Source of the DNA: Bryum argenteum
Lineage: Eukaryota > Streptophyta > Bryopsida > Bryales > Bryaceae
Direction of reading: 5' to 3'
Assembly (NCBI GenBank): GCA_037043015.1
Contig: CM073321.1
Coordinates: 38,026,420-38,090,419 of the forward strand
DNA: 64,000 nt
The position numbers and the translations under genes were made by a program. Below are positions 25,272 through 36,267 of the stretch, piece after piece. A model generated the notes under the pieces. The model was not told the DNA's origin. It ran no database searches and saw nothing but the letters and a program-made list of their open reading frames with translations. How positions within the stretch are numbered: position 1 is the first letter of the stretch; every line of letters begins with the position of its first letter.

Positions 25272-25551
25272 CTCATTTACCACGGTTTCAAAATGATACC
25301 GACAAAGTCACTTGTGATAATACCCCTCGTACCGGACTAACTCCAAATACGGACGAGAATGTGGTTCTGAATGAGAAAATCGTGGGGGATGATACTCATG
25401 GCCGTGACAAAGATAACGTTTGATCCAATCACGGAAATATGACGTCCGCCACTAGGGGACGAACTGCGTTACTTCTTTGTTGCCTCTCGGTCTCTATTTC
25501 AAAAATGTGTTGTAGAGGTCCCTCGGTGATGGAGAAATCTTCCAAACGTTT
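25272..25551. other. Spacer after the hAT frame
   Basis: Acidic and threonine-rich codons continue in shifted frames, suggesting the hAT C-terminus once extended here. No domain is visible. Confidence 0.3.
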
Positions 25552-25929
25552 TTGGTGTCCCTTTCAAATCAAGTGCGACCCCGAAAACTACGTACCAATT
25601 CCGGCGGAATCTCTAGTGACTCTGATGTACCGCTTCTTCAATTGGGATACAAGAACCTTCCAGGAGGTTCAGGGCTACGGAAGAAGGAGCCTCCAAAAGT
25701 TATGACGAAACGTAAAGCTCCAATGCTTCCGTTTCTTCATGATAAACCGAAGAATCCCCTTGATGCCATTGAGAATGCGGAAAAATTCAAGATCATTCAT
25801 CCGGGAAGTCACAAACGAAGAATCAAACAAGAAGTTCGTACCGATTTCGAAGATGATCCTACGGGATCTAGCGGAGCTGAAGTCAAAGGAGACAGCGATT
25901 ACGCAATTCCCACCGATGTGGATGAATAG
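25552..25929 (+). CDS. Basic hypothetical protein tail, convergent with W-RING
   Basis: This 125-codon frame is lysine- and arginine-rich, with possible nuclear localisation patches (KKEPPKVMTKRK, SHKRRIKQE), and then turns acidic at its C-terminus (DFEDDPTGSS). It lies downstream of the hAT frame on the same strand and ends 260 bases before the stop of the minus-strand W-RING gene. It may be the frameshifted continuation of the transposase or a last exon of the same transcript. I do not recognise it, and the start codon is unknown. Confidence 0.4.
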   Translation: MVSLSNQVRPRKLRTNSGGISSDSDVPLLQLGYKNLPGGSGLRKKEPPKVMTKRKAPMLPFLHDKPKNPLDAIENAEKFKIIHPGSHKRRIKQEVRTDFEDDPTGSSGAEVKGDSDYAIPTDVDE

Positions 25930-26188
25930 AAATTAATTACATGCTCAGACACGTAGTAGAGGTCTAGCATACTTTGTGTATGTTTCGGGTAGTATAGCTC
26001 GTGAAACTTTATTACCAAACAGTTGATGTGTTCGTACTTTATTTTGTCTGAAAATGTTGGTGAATAGTCAACAAAAGACTATTACATCATAAGAAATAAA
26101 AAACTTCATTACAAATCCAAAATGGTATGCGACTCTATTCCGGGAACTATAACCGTTCTAAACCGTCTACGCTTCTATTGGATTTCTA

Positions 26189-29100
26189 TTACATCGCAAC
26201 TGAATGCTCTTCTGTATCAATCGTATGTGCTACACTACGAGTCCGCGGTCTTTGGCTTGGTCTAGCAATCCTACCGCCCTCATCGTATTCTTGATCCACT
26301 GCAGCAATTTCTCTGTTGTTGCCCGACATCCAACTCTCGTCGCTCTCATTGCCATCATCCCTTTTTTGTTTCTTGGGTGGGTTAGCATTTTTGGAACGGA
26401 AGATTTTCATGGCCTCCTCGATTCGTCCCACCACATCCTTCACAAAGGAGTCCTCTGCCGTGATAGACACCAATAACTCCGGCTTGGGGTCCTTGATCAT
26501 TGTCGTCCAATGAGTAATGATGTTCTTAATGCGCCACTCAAATTTCTCTACCGCCTCCCAAAAAGTACAGTCTGCGTCTTTGAAAGATACCTCCTTCGTT
26601 GAAATCCGTAAGTGTGCGGCCTCTTCCAATTTCGCTAGGACTAAAACCCTTCCAATCGGGCTATCATCGTACTTCTTGTACTCCTCTGCAAACTCAATGT
26701 CACTTGTTACCTCATGCCACAAACCATCTTCTCCCTTCTCCACTCTCTTTGGAGGGAATCGGAAGAAACGATTGTGTTCAGTACTCCAATGTCCTCCAAA
26801 GTTGCGGCAAAACATCTCTCGTTGCTCGCTGTCTTCAATATCTCGCGCCCTAATCTCCACCTCGTAGTCACGTGTCATCCAAAGCAATGGATCTGTCTCG
26901 CCTACATACTGCTTGAGGAGCTGGTGTTTTGATGTTGAACAATCCCATTCAAGTGCTTTCCCCCACTCACGAAAGTTGTGAAGTTTCTTTGGAAGTTGAT
27001 CCAAAGGGAGATTCCATCGGTTGAACTCGTGCCCAAGTGGCATGACATCGCACATCCCCATCACTTCGTAGAATCTCGTGCTAATTGGAGAACGACATAT
27101 AGGACATGATGATTTTCCCCGGGCAGCGCTTGCTATGCAAGTAACATGAAAGTTATGGCCACATTGGCCCAGTGTGTACACTCCTTCTGGACCGAAATGA
27201 TATCGGCACATGCCACATTTTTCCTTCAGTATTGTGGGGGGGGGGGGTCGCATGTGTAAACTATATTTCGATTTGATTCCACAAAATGCGATGAGAATGA
27301 GTTGTATGGCACCCATCCTTCTGCCACTTCCAAACTCCAATCAATATCATCATCTTTTCCCATCCGATTGAAATTTGTTCGCTCCATCATCTCCTCCACA
27401 TCACCCCAAATAGTGACCTTAGTAGGTTCGTGTTCTCGTAATCTTTCGTATTTTTTAAATTCCTCCAATGATGTATTCACATGTTCACTCGAACCATATG
27501 ATTTGGCGGCGATCTTCTTCAGATCATATTGTGCCTTTGAAACCATGGCCTCCTTATCTTGTAGTCGGTGAACCCAAGCCAACCAAGGCAATATGTTCTC
27601 TTCGCGTGGTGTATCCACATTTCTTAATGCCATTCGTATGGATTCTAGTTCAGCTCGTGCCTCATCTCTCTGCTTCATCATTGCCTCCAATTGCATTTCC
27701 AGTGTTTCTTTAGGACATTGATTATGTAGGCAAGCTTTTCCCTTCGAATGTGTATCATCCTCTACAGGCACGCCTCTCCTTCCATTGTCCTCCGATTCCG
27801 TATCATCTTCCAAATTGATGATTTGTTTTCCTTTATCCTACGTATTGAACCGTACTTCCTTCTCATGAATGTCCTCTGCTGTCTCAGTAGGCCCAGGCTC
27901 GCGTGATGGAGTACCTTTCATCTCCGGGCCATCACTCTTATTATTCCCATTATAATTAGACAGGAAAAGATCACCTTCCCGTTCGATCCTTTCTTCAATT
28001 TTTGAAATTGGAGAAATATCTTTTGGGTTTAGGGGAAGATCTTCCACATCACCTTCTTCGGGAGCATTCAAAATGTTCATCGCTTCCTCCATGAGTTTGC
28101 AGTAGTACGGGGATTTTCTGTGCTCATATCCATTAAGTTTGAAATCATAAACCACCTTTTCAATCACGGCAATTGCTACGGAATACTTCGCCTCAAGACT
28201 ACAAATATCCTCCAAATCCTTTATCCTTGCTTTCATAAGCGGGAGAAATTTCTCTGATAACTTCTCGTAGTCTATAGCTGCGTCTAGCATTCGAGGCATC
28301 ATTAGGGCAAAAGTTTGAGACATTTCTAAAAACTGTGGAGCCATAGCAGCAAGAACTTCAGTCCCGATTTCATATCGGCCCCAGCTTGCAATATTGAGGT
28401 TTTTTTGGTCTCTTCCCACTTCAACTTTGTCACACCATCCGAAGCCGAATCCTCCCATATGATCTTCGCCATTTCTTCACAATAAGTGAGAAACTCTCTC
28501 AGTTTCTTGTTGCTTGGTACTCCTTCATATATCTCTTCGAAATTTGACATCCAGTCCTTCTCCATCAGCGGAGTAATGGAATCTGGCATGGATGTTGTTT
28601 CCATTGGTTTACTTGGCCCTGCCTCATTCGATTTTGGATTCGAGAAGGTCAAATTTAGGCCATTGGGAATAATAGGGTTATCTGGAATGAGAGGGGAGAG
28701 TACCTCTTCCACTACATTCTCTAAGTCCCCCACCTGATCTTGCACTGCATTCGCCTCTTCCAGTGACTGTTCTCCAATTGCTTTTACATCCCGAAGCCTA
28801 TCAACTGAAGATTGTTCGTTTGATAGACCATCCGTGGCAAGAGGAATGTCTTTATTCTTTGTAACGACATTCTTATCATCTGTTTTATCCTCCACAGTCT
28901 TTGTTTTTTTTTTTTCCTCAAAAGCTCCAAAATATGCTTTGTCAAGGCTGATTGCGGATCAAAGCAATCTGGGATATGCTTCTGCTTCCTCTCAATTCGA
29001 AGCGGATGTTGAGTATTAGTTTGGTACGTGCTCCAATTTATCTTCCGCAGATATCAACTCAAAGATACACCATTGCCAACAATTGGTAACAAAAGTAACC

Positions 29101-29463
29101 TTTTGTTTTGGCACGATCCCCGAACAAGGCCCGCCATACTTCCTCTGCACGGTGGATAAAGTGATCATCCTTGCATGTTGCCGGGTTGCAAGAAAAGTTC
29201 TTGGTATGAACTGTATGACATTCTTTAGGCCAAAGTTTGCCAATGTGAAACATCTTCACATATTTCTTGCAAATTTGAGCGGTCCAATACTCCGTCACCT
29301 CCAGTTCCCAACCGCGTTCCGCTTTAATGTCTTCATTCTCTAAAATCTCCCAATTCAGCCCATGAGTTGCACCTTTTTGTTTATTCTCTCTTTTAGGCGC
29401 CTCTGCTGATATCTTCGAATTCTCCACCTCCATACTCGTGTTCACGTTCTCAGTCGACGTCAT
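26189..29463 (-). pseudogene. W-family protein with RING-H2 finger, several frameshifts
   Basis: It starts at ATG 29463 (MTSTENVNTSMEVEN). The shared W domain follows (WTAQICKKYVKM, then GKLWPKE, at about 29290-29210), then NWSTYQTNT, a long acidic coiled-coil-like middle, and a RING-H2 finger at 27217-27092 (CGMCRYHF, GQCGHNFHVTC, CPIC). A conserved C-terminal region (GHWSTEHNRFFRFP) and an acidic, basic tail end the frame at 26189. RING fingers of this type usually act as E3 ubiquitin ligases; that role here is inference. The reading is broken by a frameshift near 29060, one in the A-run at about 28910, one near 28440, an in-frame TAG at 27838-27840 and one in a 13-G run near 27240. W domain and island link it to the gene at 36268. 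Confidence 0.8.
27234..27246. repeat. G13 homopolymer at a frameshift
   Basis: A run of 13 Gs on the plus strand (C on the coding strand) separates the upstream frame, ending YTCDPPPP, from the RING frame resuming TILKEKCGMC. A length error or real slippage here would restore or break the frame. Confidence 0.85.
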
Positions 29464-29634
29464 CGTGCAAGTATGACCGAAAGATCCACGGGACGAAGTA
29501 GCCGCAACAAATGTGAAAAAAACCGACCCCCTTCTCCTCTCCAACTAGAATGCAGCAGGCGCCTTAGCAACTGGAGAACATTCGAATTGGGTTACCATGA
29601 GGAGAGAAAGTGGTGCAAAATGAAGCCGGACGGC

Positions 29635-29925
29635 CCTTTATAGTGCCCTCATGCCGGACCAGCCGACCGAACCACCGACCGGGACTGGCTGTCGGAAGCC
29701 CCAGACCGGCCGACCGATCGTTGGACCGGCCATCGGGCAATTCGGGACCGGCCGATCGATCCCCCGGACCTGCCGACCGATCCCCCGGACCGGCCGTCGG
29801 GCCATTCGGGACCGGCCGACTGATCGCCCGGACCGCCCGGGCCTGGCCGACCGACCCTGACCGCCAAACCTTCGCACGCCGGGCCTGGCGGACCGGCCGC
29901 CGGCCGCCGCTCTAAACCCTAACCC
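29635..29925 (-). promoter_or_regulatory. GC-rich palindromic island 2 with TATA box, upstream of W-RING
   Basis: On the minus strand, about 275 bases of CCGGTCCGGGGGATCGGTCGG-type repeats end in a TATA box (TATAAAGGG, at 29643-29635), about 170 bases before the W-RING start codon. At least three near-identical 20-25-base units lie around 29735-29830. Confidence 0.65.
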
Positions 29926-30186
29926 AAAAATTTCTTGGGCCCGTTTACAAACCCTAGGCATCAACCAATGAGAATCTATCTATCTCTAAAATTTTAAATT
30001 TGGGCCCTCGAAGTGGGCATTAGGACTTTATATTGCAAGATCCACTCTATGACCCACTTTGTAAAGTACAGCTAAAGTTAAGGCCCACTTCAAGTCCAAG
30101 TGGGCTCAACTCCAAATGGGCCCAACTTCAAATGGCCTCTAATATAAAGTGGCCGTAAAAAGTGCCAAAACCCCTCAAAACCACCT

Positions 30187-30313
30187 TGTTATGAATTTCA
30201 CTTCAATCTGAAAATGATGAAATTTCGTAAATTCTCTTGTGTACTAATACATTATCATCTCGCAATCTATGAGGCTCTATGAATCAAACTTTTATCCACA
30301 TGACTTACAACAG
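30187..30313 (+). repeat. Dispersed repeat, copy 2 (distal to island 2)
   Basis: From about ATTTCACTTCAATCTG to CACATGACTTACAAC, it is highly similar to copy 3 at 33424-33550. It lies about 260 bases beyond island 2, on the side away from the W-RING gene. Confidence 0.85.
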
Positions 30314-31147
30314 TATGTGTATTAGGGCATCCTCAATGGACACTAAATAAACGCCCTTTGTACCAAATTCTATGTTTTGAGTGATTTTGAATTAGAAAAT
30401 ACAATTACCAACGTTAGAAGCGCATGTAAATAAACATGAGATAGATCTCAAGAAAAAAGATATGTCGATAAAACTTTCTTCCCAAATTGTGTAAACTTTC
30501 TCTACCAATTTGAAGTTGTTTTTTTTAGGTTTGTTTTAGGTTTTTTTTTAAAAGTAGACCTAGTTGCTTAAAAGTTCCTACTTAACCGTCTCCCTTGGAA
30601 CGAATTTATTATACTAATAGGATAATTATAAACTAGTAATTATTGTTCTTCAACAAGATAGATAGATAAGAACTTCAATTTTCATATCGAATATAACAAT
30701 TGTATATAAATATAACCAAAGAACTCACAACAAAAAATAGTCTCTACCTTCTTACCCACGAGTTTATATATCCACCTAAAAGTTTTTCTATAGTCTTTTA
30801 CTTTCCTATTTCTAAAAATAAATCTTATCAATAGATCAATTAGAGAGATCTAACTCTTTATGTATTTAAACTATTTATATTTAAAGTAGGATGTGTATAT
30901 TTATGTATATTTATGTATATACTATGTATTAATAAATTAGAATATGTATATTTATGTATGTACTTTCTATTTTCAAAGTATAATATGTATATGAAGGTAT
31001 TTATTATATATAATATATATTATAATTGTATTGTATTATGGTTGAATACATAATAAATATAATATTTACTATATACATGTATAGTATGTATATTTATCTA
31101 TTTACTTTTTGATTTATAGTTCTAGCACACAAAGTAGAATTGATTTG

Positions 31148-31383
31148 CTTTACCTCTACATATGTATTTAAAGAGAACCACTATTTATATAGAACTCGTT
31201 TACCTCTAAGTAAATTTTTAGCCTTAAATCGCTATTTATGTAGAGTGACTTTACCTCTAACTATGTTTTTAGCGATAACCGCTATTTATGTAGAGTGACT
31301 TTACCTCTAAATATGTTTTTAGCGAAAACCGCTATTTATGTAGAGTGACTTTACCTCTAAATATGTTTTTAGCAAAAACCGCT
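31148..31383. repeat. 50-bp tandem repeat, about 4.5 units
   Basis: Units share CGCTATTTATGTAGAGTGAC, then TTTACCTCTAAATATG and TTTTTAGCGAAAAC. The last three units are nearly identical and the first is diverged. Confidence 0.9.
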
Positions 31384-31769
31384 CTATCTTTACGGTATAG
31401 TGTATATATATTATTTATTTAATTTTTTTCATTTCAGAGGGGACCCGAGTTCAGAACCAACATCCGGGATGAGACTATAACATGTCCAATATATAATAAA
31501 GGAATTAGCCTGCAAAGGTTTGTAAAATAATGTATTGGATATGGAAAAATAAAAAAATTAGCCAGGAAAAATTAATAAATCCTAGACCATAAACCTTAAA
31601 TCCTATCCACAAGTGATTTTATCCACAATATACTCTAAATGAAAAAGCGATGGCTATTCAAAATATTCTATTCCCTAATCAATCAATCGAAGTTTCTAAT
31701 ATAAGAATAATCAACTTCTTTTAACATAAAATAGAAGTACTATACGTGTACAAGATCAAATATGATTAT

Positions 31770-32275
31770 AACTTTATAAGTTGATGCCATTATTGCCATA
31801 TGTTAAAAACTTATAGGGTGCGATATTTTCATAAATTTATTTGTAACGCTTTTTACTTCTCTTAATTTATGATCACAAAATAGAAAACAATAGAATTGTA
31901 TTTCTATTACCTTTGTAAGAGGTAAATAAATAATTACTCAAATAAATACACTAAGAAAAATGCTACAAATAATTATTTAAAGAGAATATGTGCAAATTAA
32001 GTACAATTATATGTACTAGGATATAAATATACTCTTAGCTTAGTTCAAGGGTGTCCAACAAAAATAGCCAATAATAGAATTAGTTGTTTAAGCACAATGT
32101 TTTTTAATAATAAGTACTACTAAATTAGATACACAACGATGGAGTTATTTCTAAATGCACATCAAATAATATAGACCATAAAATGTGGACAACTTAAGGG
32201 CTAAATAGGAAGTTTAAATATTGACTAATACGGTAATACCAAAGTTATGAAGACAAGATACTCACACATGCTCAC
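31770..32275 (+). repeat. Long direct repeat, copy a
   Basis: Similar along its length to 33925-34335, with shared landmarks GAAAACAATAGAAT, GTAAGAGGTAAATAAATAAT and TAATACCAAAGTTATGAA. The two copies bracket GC-rich island 4. Confidence 0.85.
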
Positions 32276-32861
32276 CTACATTTAATATATACTTAGATCT
32301 CTCTAATGTTAGACATAAGTATACTCTCATCAAGGAATAGCTAAAAAGTCTGGAACGTGATATGAGAGGATTTAGGGCCACCTCAGAGTGCACAATAAGG
32401 GCCAAGCCATTAATGGGGCCAATACATGAGAACATCTCGTTGTGGGAATGGATCAATTTTTGACAAAAGTTGGGACATTCAAGAAATGAATGTCAATTCA
32501 TGGCCTAAAAGCGTTTTCTTGATTCAAATTAAGAAAGAATATTTTTTTAAAATAAAATCAATGAGAACAAATCAAAAACATGGACTCTAGCTAATAATAA
32601 GAATTGGCCCCATAACCTTCGTTTTCCTTCTAGAAATGGGCACCAACTCCCAACACCTTCACAAATGGGGGAATTGGCATGGGAGATATGTTGGCCTTGA
32701 CTCTTCTTGTAAAGAGTCCCTTATTATAGAATTATTTAGAGCCTAGAGTATCTTTGTCATAAAACATTCTTGTTTCTGACAAAGAGATCTTCCCGACATT
32801 CCCTTGTCAGAACATTCCCTACCCTGATTTAGACGCCACGTGGACGAGAGACGCTAAATAT

Positions 32862-33145
32862 AGAAATGCAAATATGCAATGCAGGGAAGTGAGAGAAGTT
32901 GAGGAAACAGGGAGTTTTGGGGAGAGGCAAGAAGAGGAGGGGGAAGGAGGTACGCGGGCCGACCGACAGATAGTCGACCGGTCGGTCGCCAGGCCGACCG
33001 CAGGCCACCCGGTCGGTCTCCGGGCCGGTCCCCGGTCGCCTGGTCGGTTGGTAGGCCGGTCATGCGGTCCCTCAGATCGGTCGGCCGGGCACGAGCGGCC
33101 CAGATTCACCGATCGTACATCGCCATCCAGCCGGCCGCTTGGGGT
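32862..33145 (-). promoter_or_regulatory. GC-rich palindromic island 4 (solo)
   Basis: About 190 bases (32955-33145) of GACCGGTCGGTCGCC-type repeats. Facing left there is an A/T-rich TATA-like segment near 32862 (CTATATTTA on the minus strand), but no K, W or transposase frame follows. Its outer side carries repeat copy 3 at the same spacing seen for island 2, so it may be a deleted W-side end. Confidence 0.5.
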
Positions 33146-33340
33146 TTTTTTTTCCTTTTTTTTAAATTCTTAGTTTCCAATGTATTACTGAAATCTTTCA
33201 AAATTATATAGGATCCTTTTTATATTTTAATCCCTCTCAGATTTTTTTTCTGTTATTAGATTCTCAGTGATTATTACACAATGAAAAAAGGAATCCTATG
33301 TTGATTTGTGAAATGCTATATATTCTTTATTCACGGATAG

Positions 33341-33385
33341 GGTTTAGTGGTTTAGGGTTTAGGGTTTAGGATTTAGGTTTATGGT
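33341..33385. repeat. Interstitial TTTAGGG-type telomere motif
   Basis: Three to five imperfect TTTAGGG units (GTTTAGGGTTTAGGGTTTAG) lie between island 4 and repeat copy 3. A shorter CTAAACCCTAACCC lies at about 29911-29924 beside island 2. Confidence 0.85.
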
Positions 33386-33423
33386 TTACTTGGAGATTTC
33401 ATAATTGCAGTAGCTTTGTTATA

Positions 33424-33550
33424 TGAATTTTCACCTCAATCTGGAAATGATGAAATTTCGTAAATTCTCTTGTGTACTAACATATTATGATCTCGTAATC
33501 TATGAGGCTATATGACTCAACTTTGGGCCACATGACCTACAACTATAACT
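33424..33550 (+). repeat. Dispersed repeat, copy 3 (distal to island 4)
   Basis: Near-identical to copy 2, including GATGAAATTTCGTAAATTCT. It lies about 280 bases beyond island 4. Confidence 0.85.
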
Positions 33551-34480
33551 CTATTACAATATTGCATGGTTGAGAATGTAAATTGAGCATTCTCATTTTA
33601 ATATAGGACCCTTATTTTGGAAATGCGACATTTGGTTAAAATGGACACTAAGTTTGGGGAGTCTATAATCTTAGATCCTATGTTGAATGTCGAAAATACT
33701 ACCAATATATTCCTTGCAATAAACTCGTGATTTATTCCATGTCAATAACATCTTCAAACAAAAATAAATAAAAAATAGATTATTTTGCAAATAATAACAA
33801 TGCGATGGAGAAAAGTGGCATTGTAATCGATTAAAAATATAATTCAATACTACACCATACATACACGAATCCATTATTTTCATTCCACACACAATTGAGT
33901 TTCCAAAGATTTCCAACACCAATCTTTATAAGTTGATGCCAAATGTTAAAAACTTATAGAGTGGGATATTTTCAAAAATATATTTGTCTCCCTTTTTACT
34001 TCTCTTTATTTGTGATTGCGAAATAGAAAACAATAGAATCGTGTTTCCGTTACCTTTGTAAGAGGTAAATAAATAATTATTCAAATAAATACAATAATAA
34101 AAATGCTACTAATAATTATTTAAAAAGAATACGTGCAAATTAAGTACAATTATATGTCCTATAATATAAATATACTCCTAGCTTAGTTCAAGGGTGTCAA
34201 ACAAAAATAGCCAATAATAGAATGAGTTGTTTAAGCACAATGTTTTTTAAGTTAAGAGTATTCTTATGTCTAAATGTGGTCAATCTAAGGCCTAACACTG
34301 TAATACCAAAGTTATGAAACAAAATGGTCACACATGCTCTATAACTCTATTACAATATTACATGGTTGAGAATGTAAATTGTGCATCTTCATTTTAATAT
34401 AGGACCCTTAATTTGGAAATGCGTCATTTGGTTAAAAATAGGCACTACGTTTGGAGAGTATATAATCTTAGATCCTATTG
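33542..34480 (+). repeat. Interleaved direct repeats (33542-33680 with 34336-34480; 33925-34335 with 31770-32275)
   Basis: The segment TATAACTCTATTACAATATT opens both 33545 and 34338, and similarity continues to ATAATCTTAGATCCTAT. The block between them matches copy a at 31770-32275. Together they suggest a local segmental duplication or decayed long terminal repeats. Confidence 0.75.
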
Positions 34481-35814
34481 CAAAAAAAAAAAAACTTATT
34501 TTGTTCCTATAAGTCATTTTGAAGTATTCTAATTATAATGTGAATAAGAATGATATTAGAAAATATGAGTAATTATTATATACGGTATAAATAAAACCAC
34601 GTCCATTTACATAAAACTCAAGTGGGTTAGACTGAACGAATTTGAAAGAAACATATATGATAATAAAATTAAAGAGTATATGATGAAAGTAAATGATGAA
34701 ATTTTGCTTTTAGAATTAATTTTTTTTCTAAATATAGTATGTAGGTTGTAGAGTTTAATATTCTCAGTATACATATAATGAACGTTTGAACTCAATACTA
34801 TTGTAAGAATACGAAATGCTAGAATGAAATCCAATAAGTACATATAATTCATACAGGAAGCCAAAAGAATACAAAGCATGAATGTGAGAAAGATTCATTA
34901 TAATGTAGGAGTTAGGAGTAATGATCAAACGCATTTTATATTATTTATATGCATTCTCTATGCTTAAACATTACCTCTACATAAGTTAATTTATATCCAT
35001 AAGAGTCTTATAGAAATATAATATTTTAAACCTACTGTTCACATGGAAGACACAAATTAGGATACACTAGATTCTATCATCCTTGGTTCTAAATTTGGGA
35101 TGCATGTATGTATAATGGAATTTATATGTTATATGTTTTATACCTACACATATTTTCATGAATGCCAATAGCCTTCTATTATAGTTCATGATAAAATTTA
35201 TTTTTTTGCTAATACATGTTCATTGTAAGTTTGTAACCCTTAATCTCAAATGCCCAAGGGGGGTGTAGACTCTAGAGCCTAGAAACACACGTTTTGCAAA
35301 GTGCGAGAGATGAAAATGAAGGTTAGCTATCTAGATCTCAACCGTACAACATTGTAGAAGACTTGGTTTAGGTCATGTGGAGGAAATTTGGACTCATGAA
35401 GCCCCATAGATTGCGAGATCATAACATATTAGTACTCAACAAAGATCATAAACTTTCATCATATTCACCTTGAAGTGAGAATGCAATTAATATATAGGTA
35501 TTGGCGTGGATTGAAAAGTAGGTCCTTTGCTCAAAAGTGAATGGCATATCTTCGTCGCATCTTGGATGGAAGTAAGGTTTCCGGTAGAAAAACAAGTTCC
35601 AAATTCAAATACAACCGAACTAACAAAATTGAAATCCAACGATGGATGAATGAGAAACTTCTGCTGAAAAACCATGTATTATTTTAATTTTTCCAAGATA
35701 GATCATCATTGCAAAATAATCCAAGACCTAAACTATTAAAAAAAAATTCCTTTCTTGGTGGGCCATGGGAAAGCATGCCCCATGTTTGAAAAACCAGAAA
35801 CAAGACAAGACTGC
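34481..35814. other. AT-rich stretch left of island 5
   Basis: No gene is seen. It contains the inverted copy of the dispersed repeat (about 35280-35487) and a minus-strand frame of no recognised content (35487-35675). Confidence 0.5.
35280..35487 (-). repeat. Dispersed repeat, copy 4 (inverted, distal to island 5)
   Basis: On the minus strand it carries GATCTCGCAATCTATG and, beyond the part shared with copies 2 and 3, matches copy 1 further through GTACGGTTGA. It lies about 330 bases beyond island 5, on the side away from the W gene, mirroring copies 2 and 3. Confidence 0.8.
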
Positions 35815-36129
35815 GCCGACCGGGGGGGACGGCCGACCGCCTTGAGGCCGGGCGATCGATCGGACGGACGGCCGACGATCGCCAGCGACCCGTCGGACGG
35901 CCATTATCGGATCCGTCGCCGCATGATGAATCGGTCGGCCGCGATGGACGGTCGGATCCGACGGCCGCGACGGATCTGTCGGCCGATCGGGCGGCTCGAT
36001 CGGTCGCCATTGCGGGCATCGGATTGGCAAGCCGATCCGGCCGACCGATGGCGGAATCGATCACGCTAACCGAGATCGGACGGCCGGGCGAACGGACGAA
36101 TCGCCGACCGCCCCGATCGGCATAAATAG
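35815..36129 (+). promoter_or_regulatory. GC-rich palindromic island 5 with TATA box, upstream of W gene
   Basis: About 300 bases of GATCGGACGGCCGACGATCG-type blocks end directly in CATAAATAG (36121-36129). The W start codon is 140 bases on. A polypyrimidine-AG (TTTTTTTGCAG, ending about 36243) just before the start suggests a short intron in the 5' UTR. Confidence 0.65.
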
Positions 36130-36267
36130 CCGACCGGGGCTCATTTCTCTTCTTCTGTGTGCGCGCCTGGTATTTGCTGTGGTTTTCCATGTCGATCGCG
36201 CTCCTCAGAGTCCCCTCTTGATAACTGACGCCTTTTTTTGCAGTTTTTTTTCTTGTGGTTGAACAAT

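Larger units (their letters stand above)
30314..32950. other. AT-rich region with tandem and direct repeats
   Basis: No coding sequence is recognised. It includes TATGTATATT-type low complexity (about 30890-31100), a 50-bp tandem array (31148-31383) and one member of a long direct repeat (31770-32275). Confidence 0.6.

Noticed and set aside
21445..29964. A hAT element spanning unit 1 with an 8-bp target duplication
   Set aside because: The right candidate end (CTAGGGTTTG on the minus strand near 29956) is similar, but the flanking 8-mers GACCTAAC and GGCATCAA do not match.
33341..33385. Chromosome end
   Set aside because: Only a few imperfect telomere-type units with ordinary sequence on both sides.
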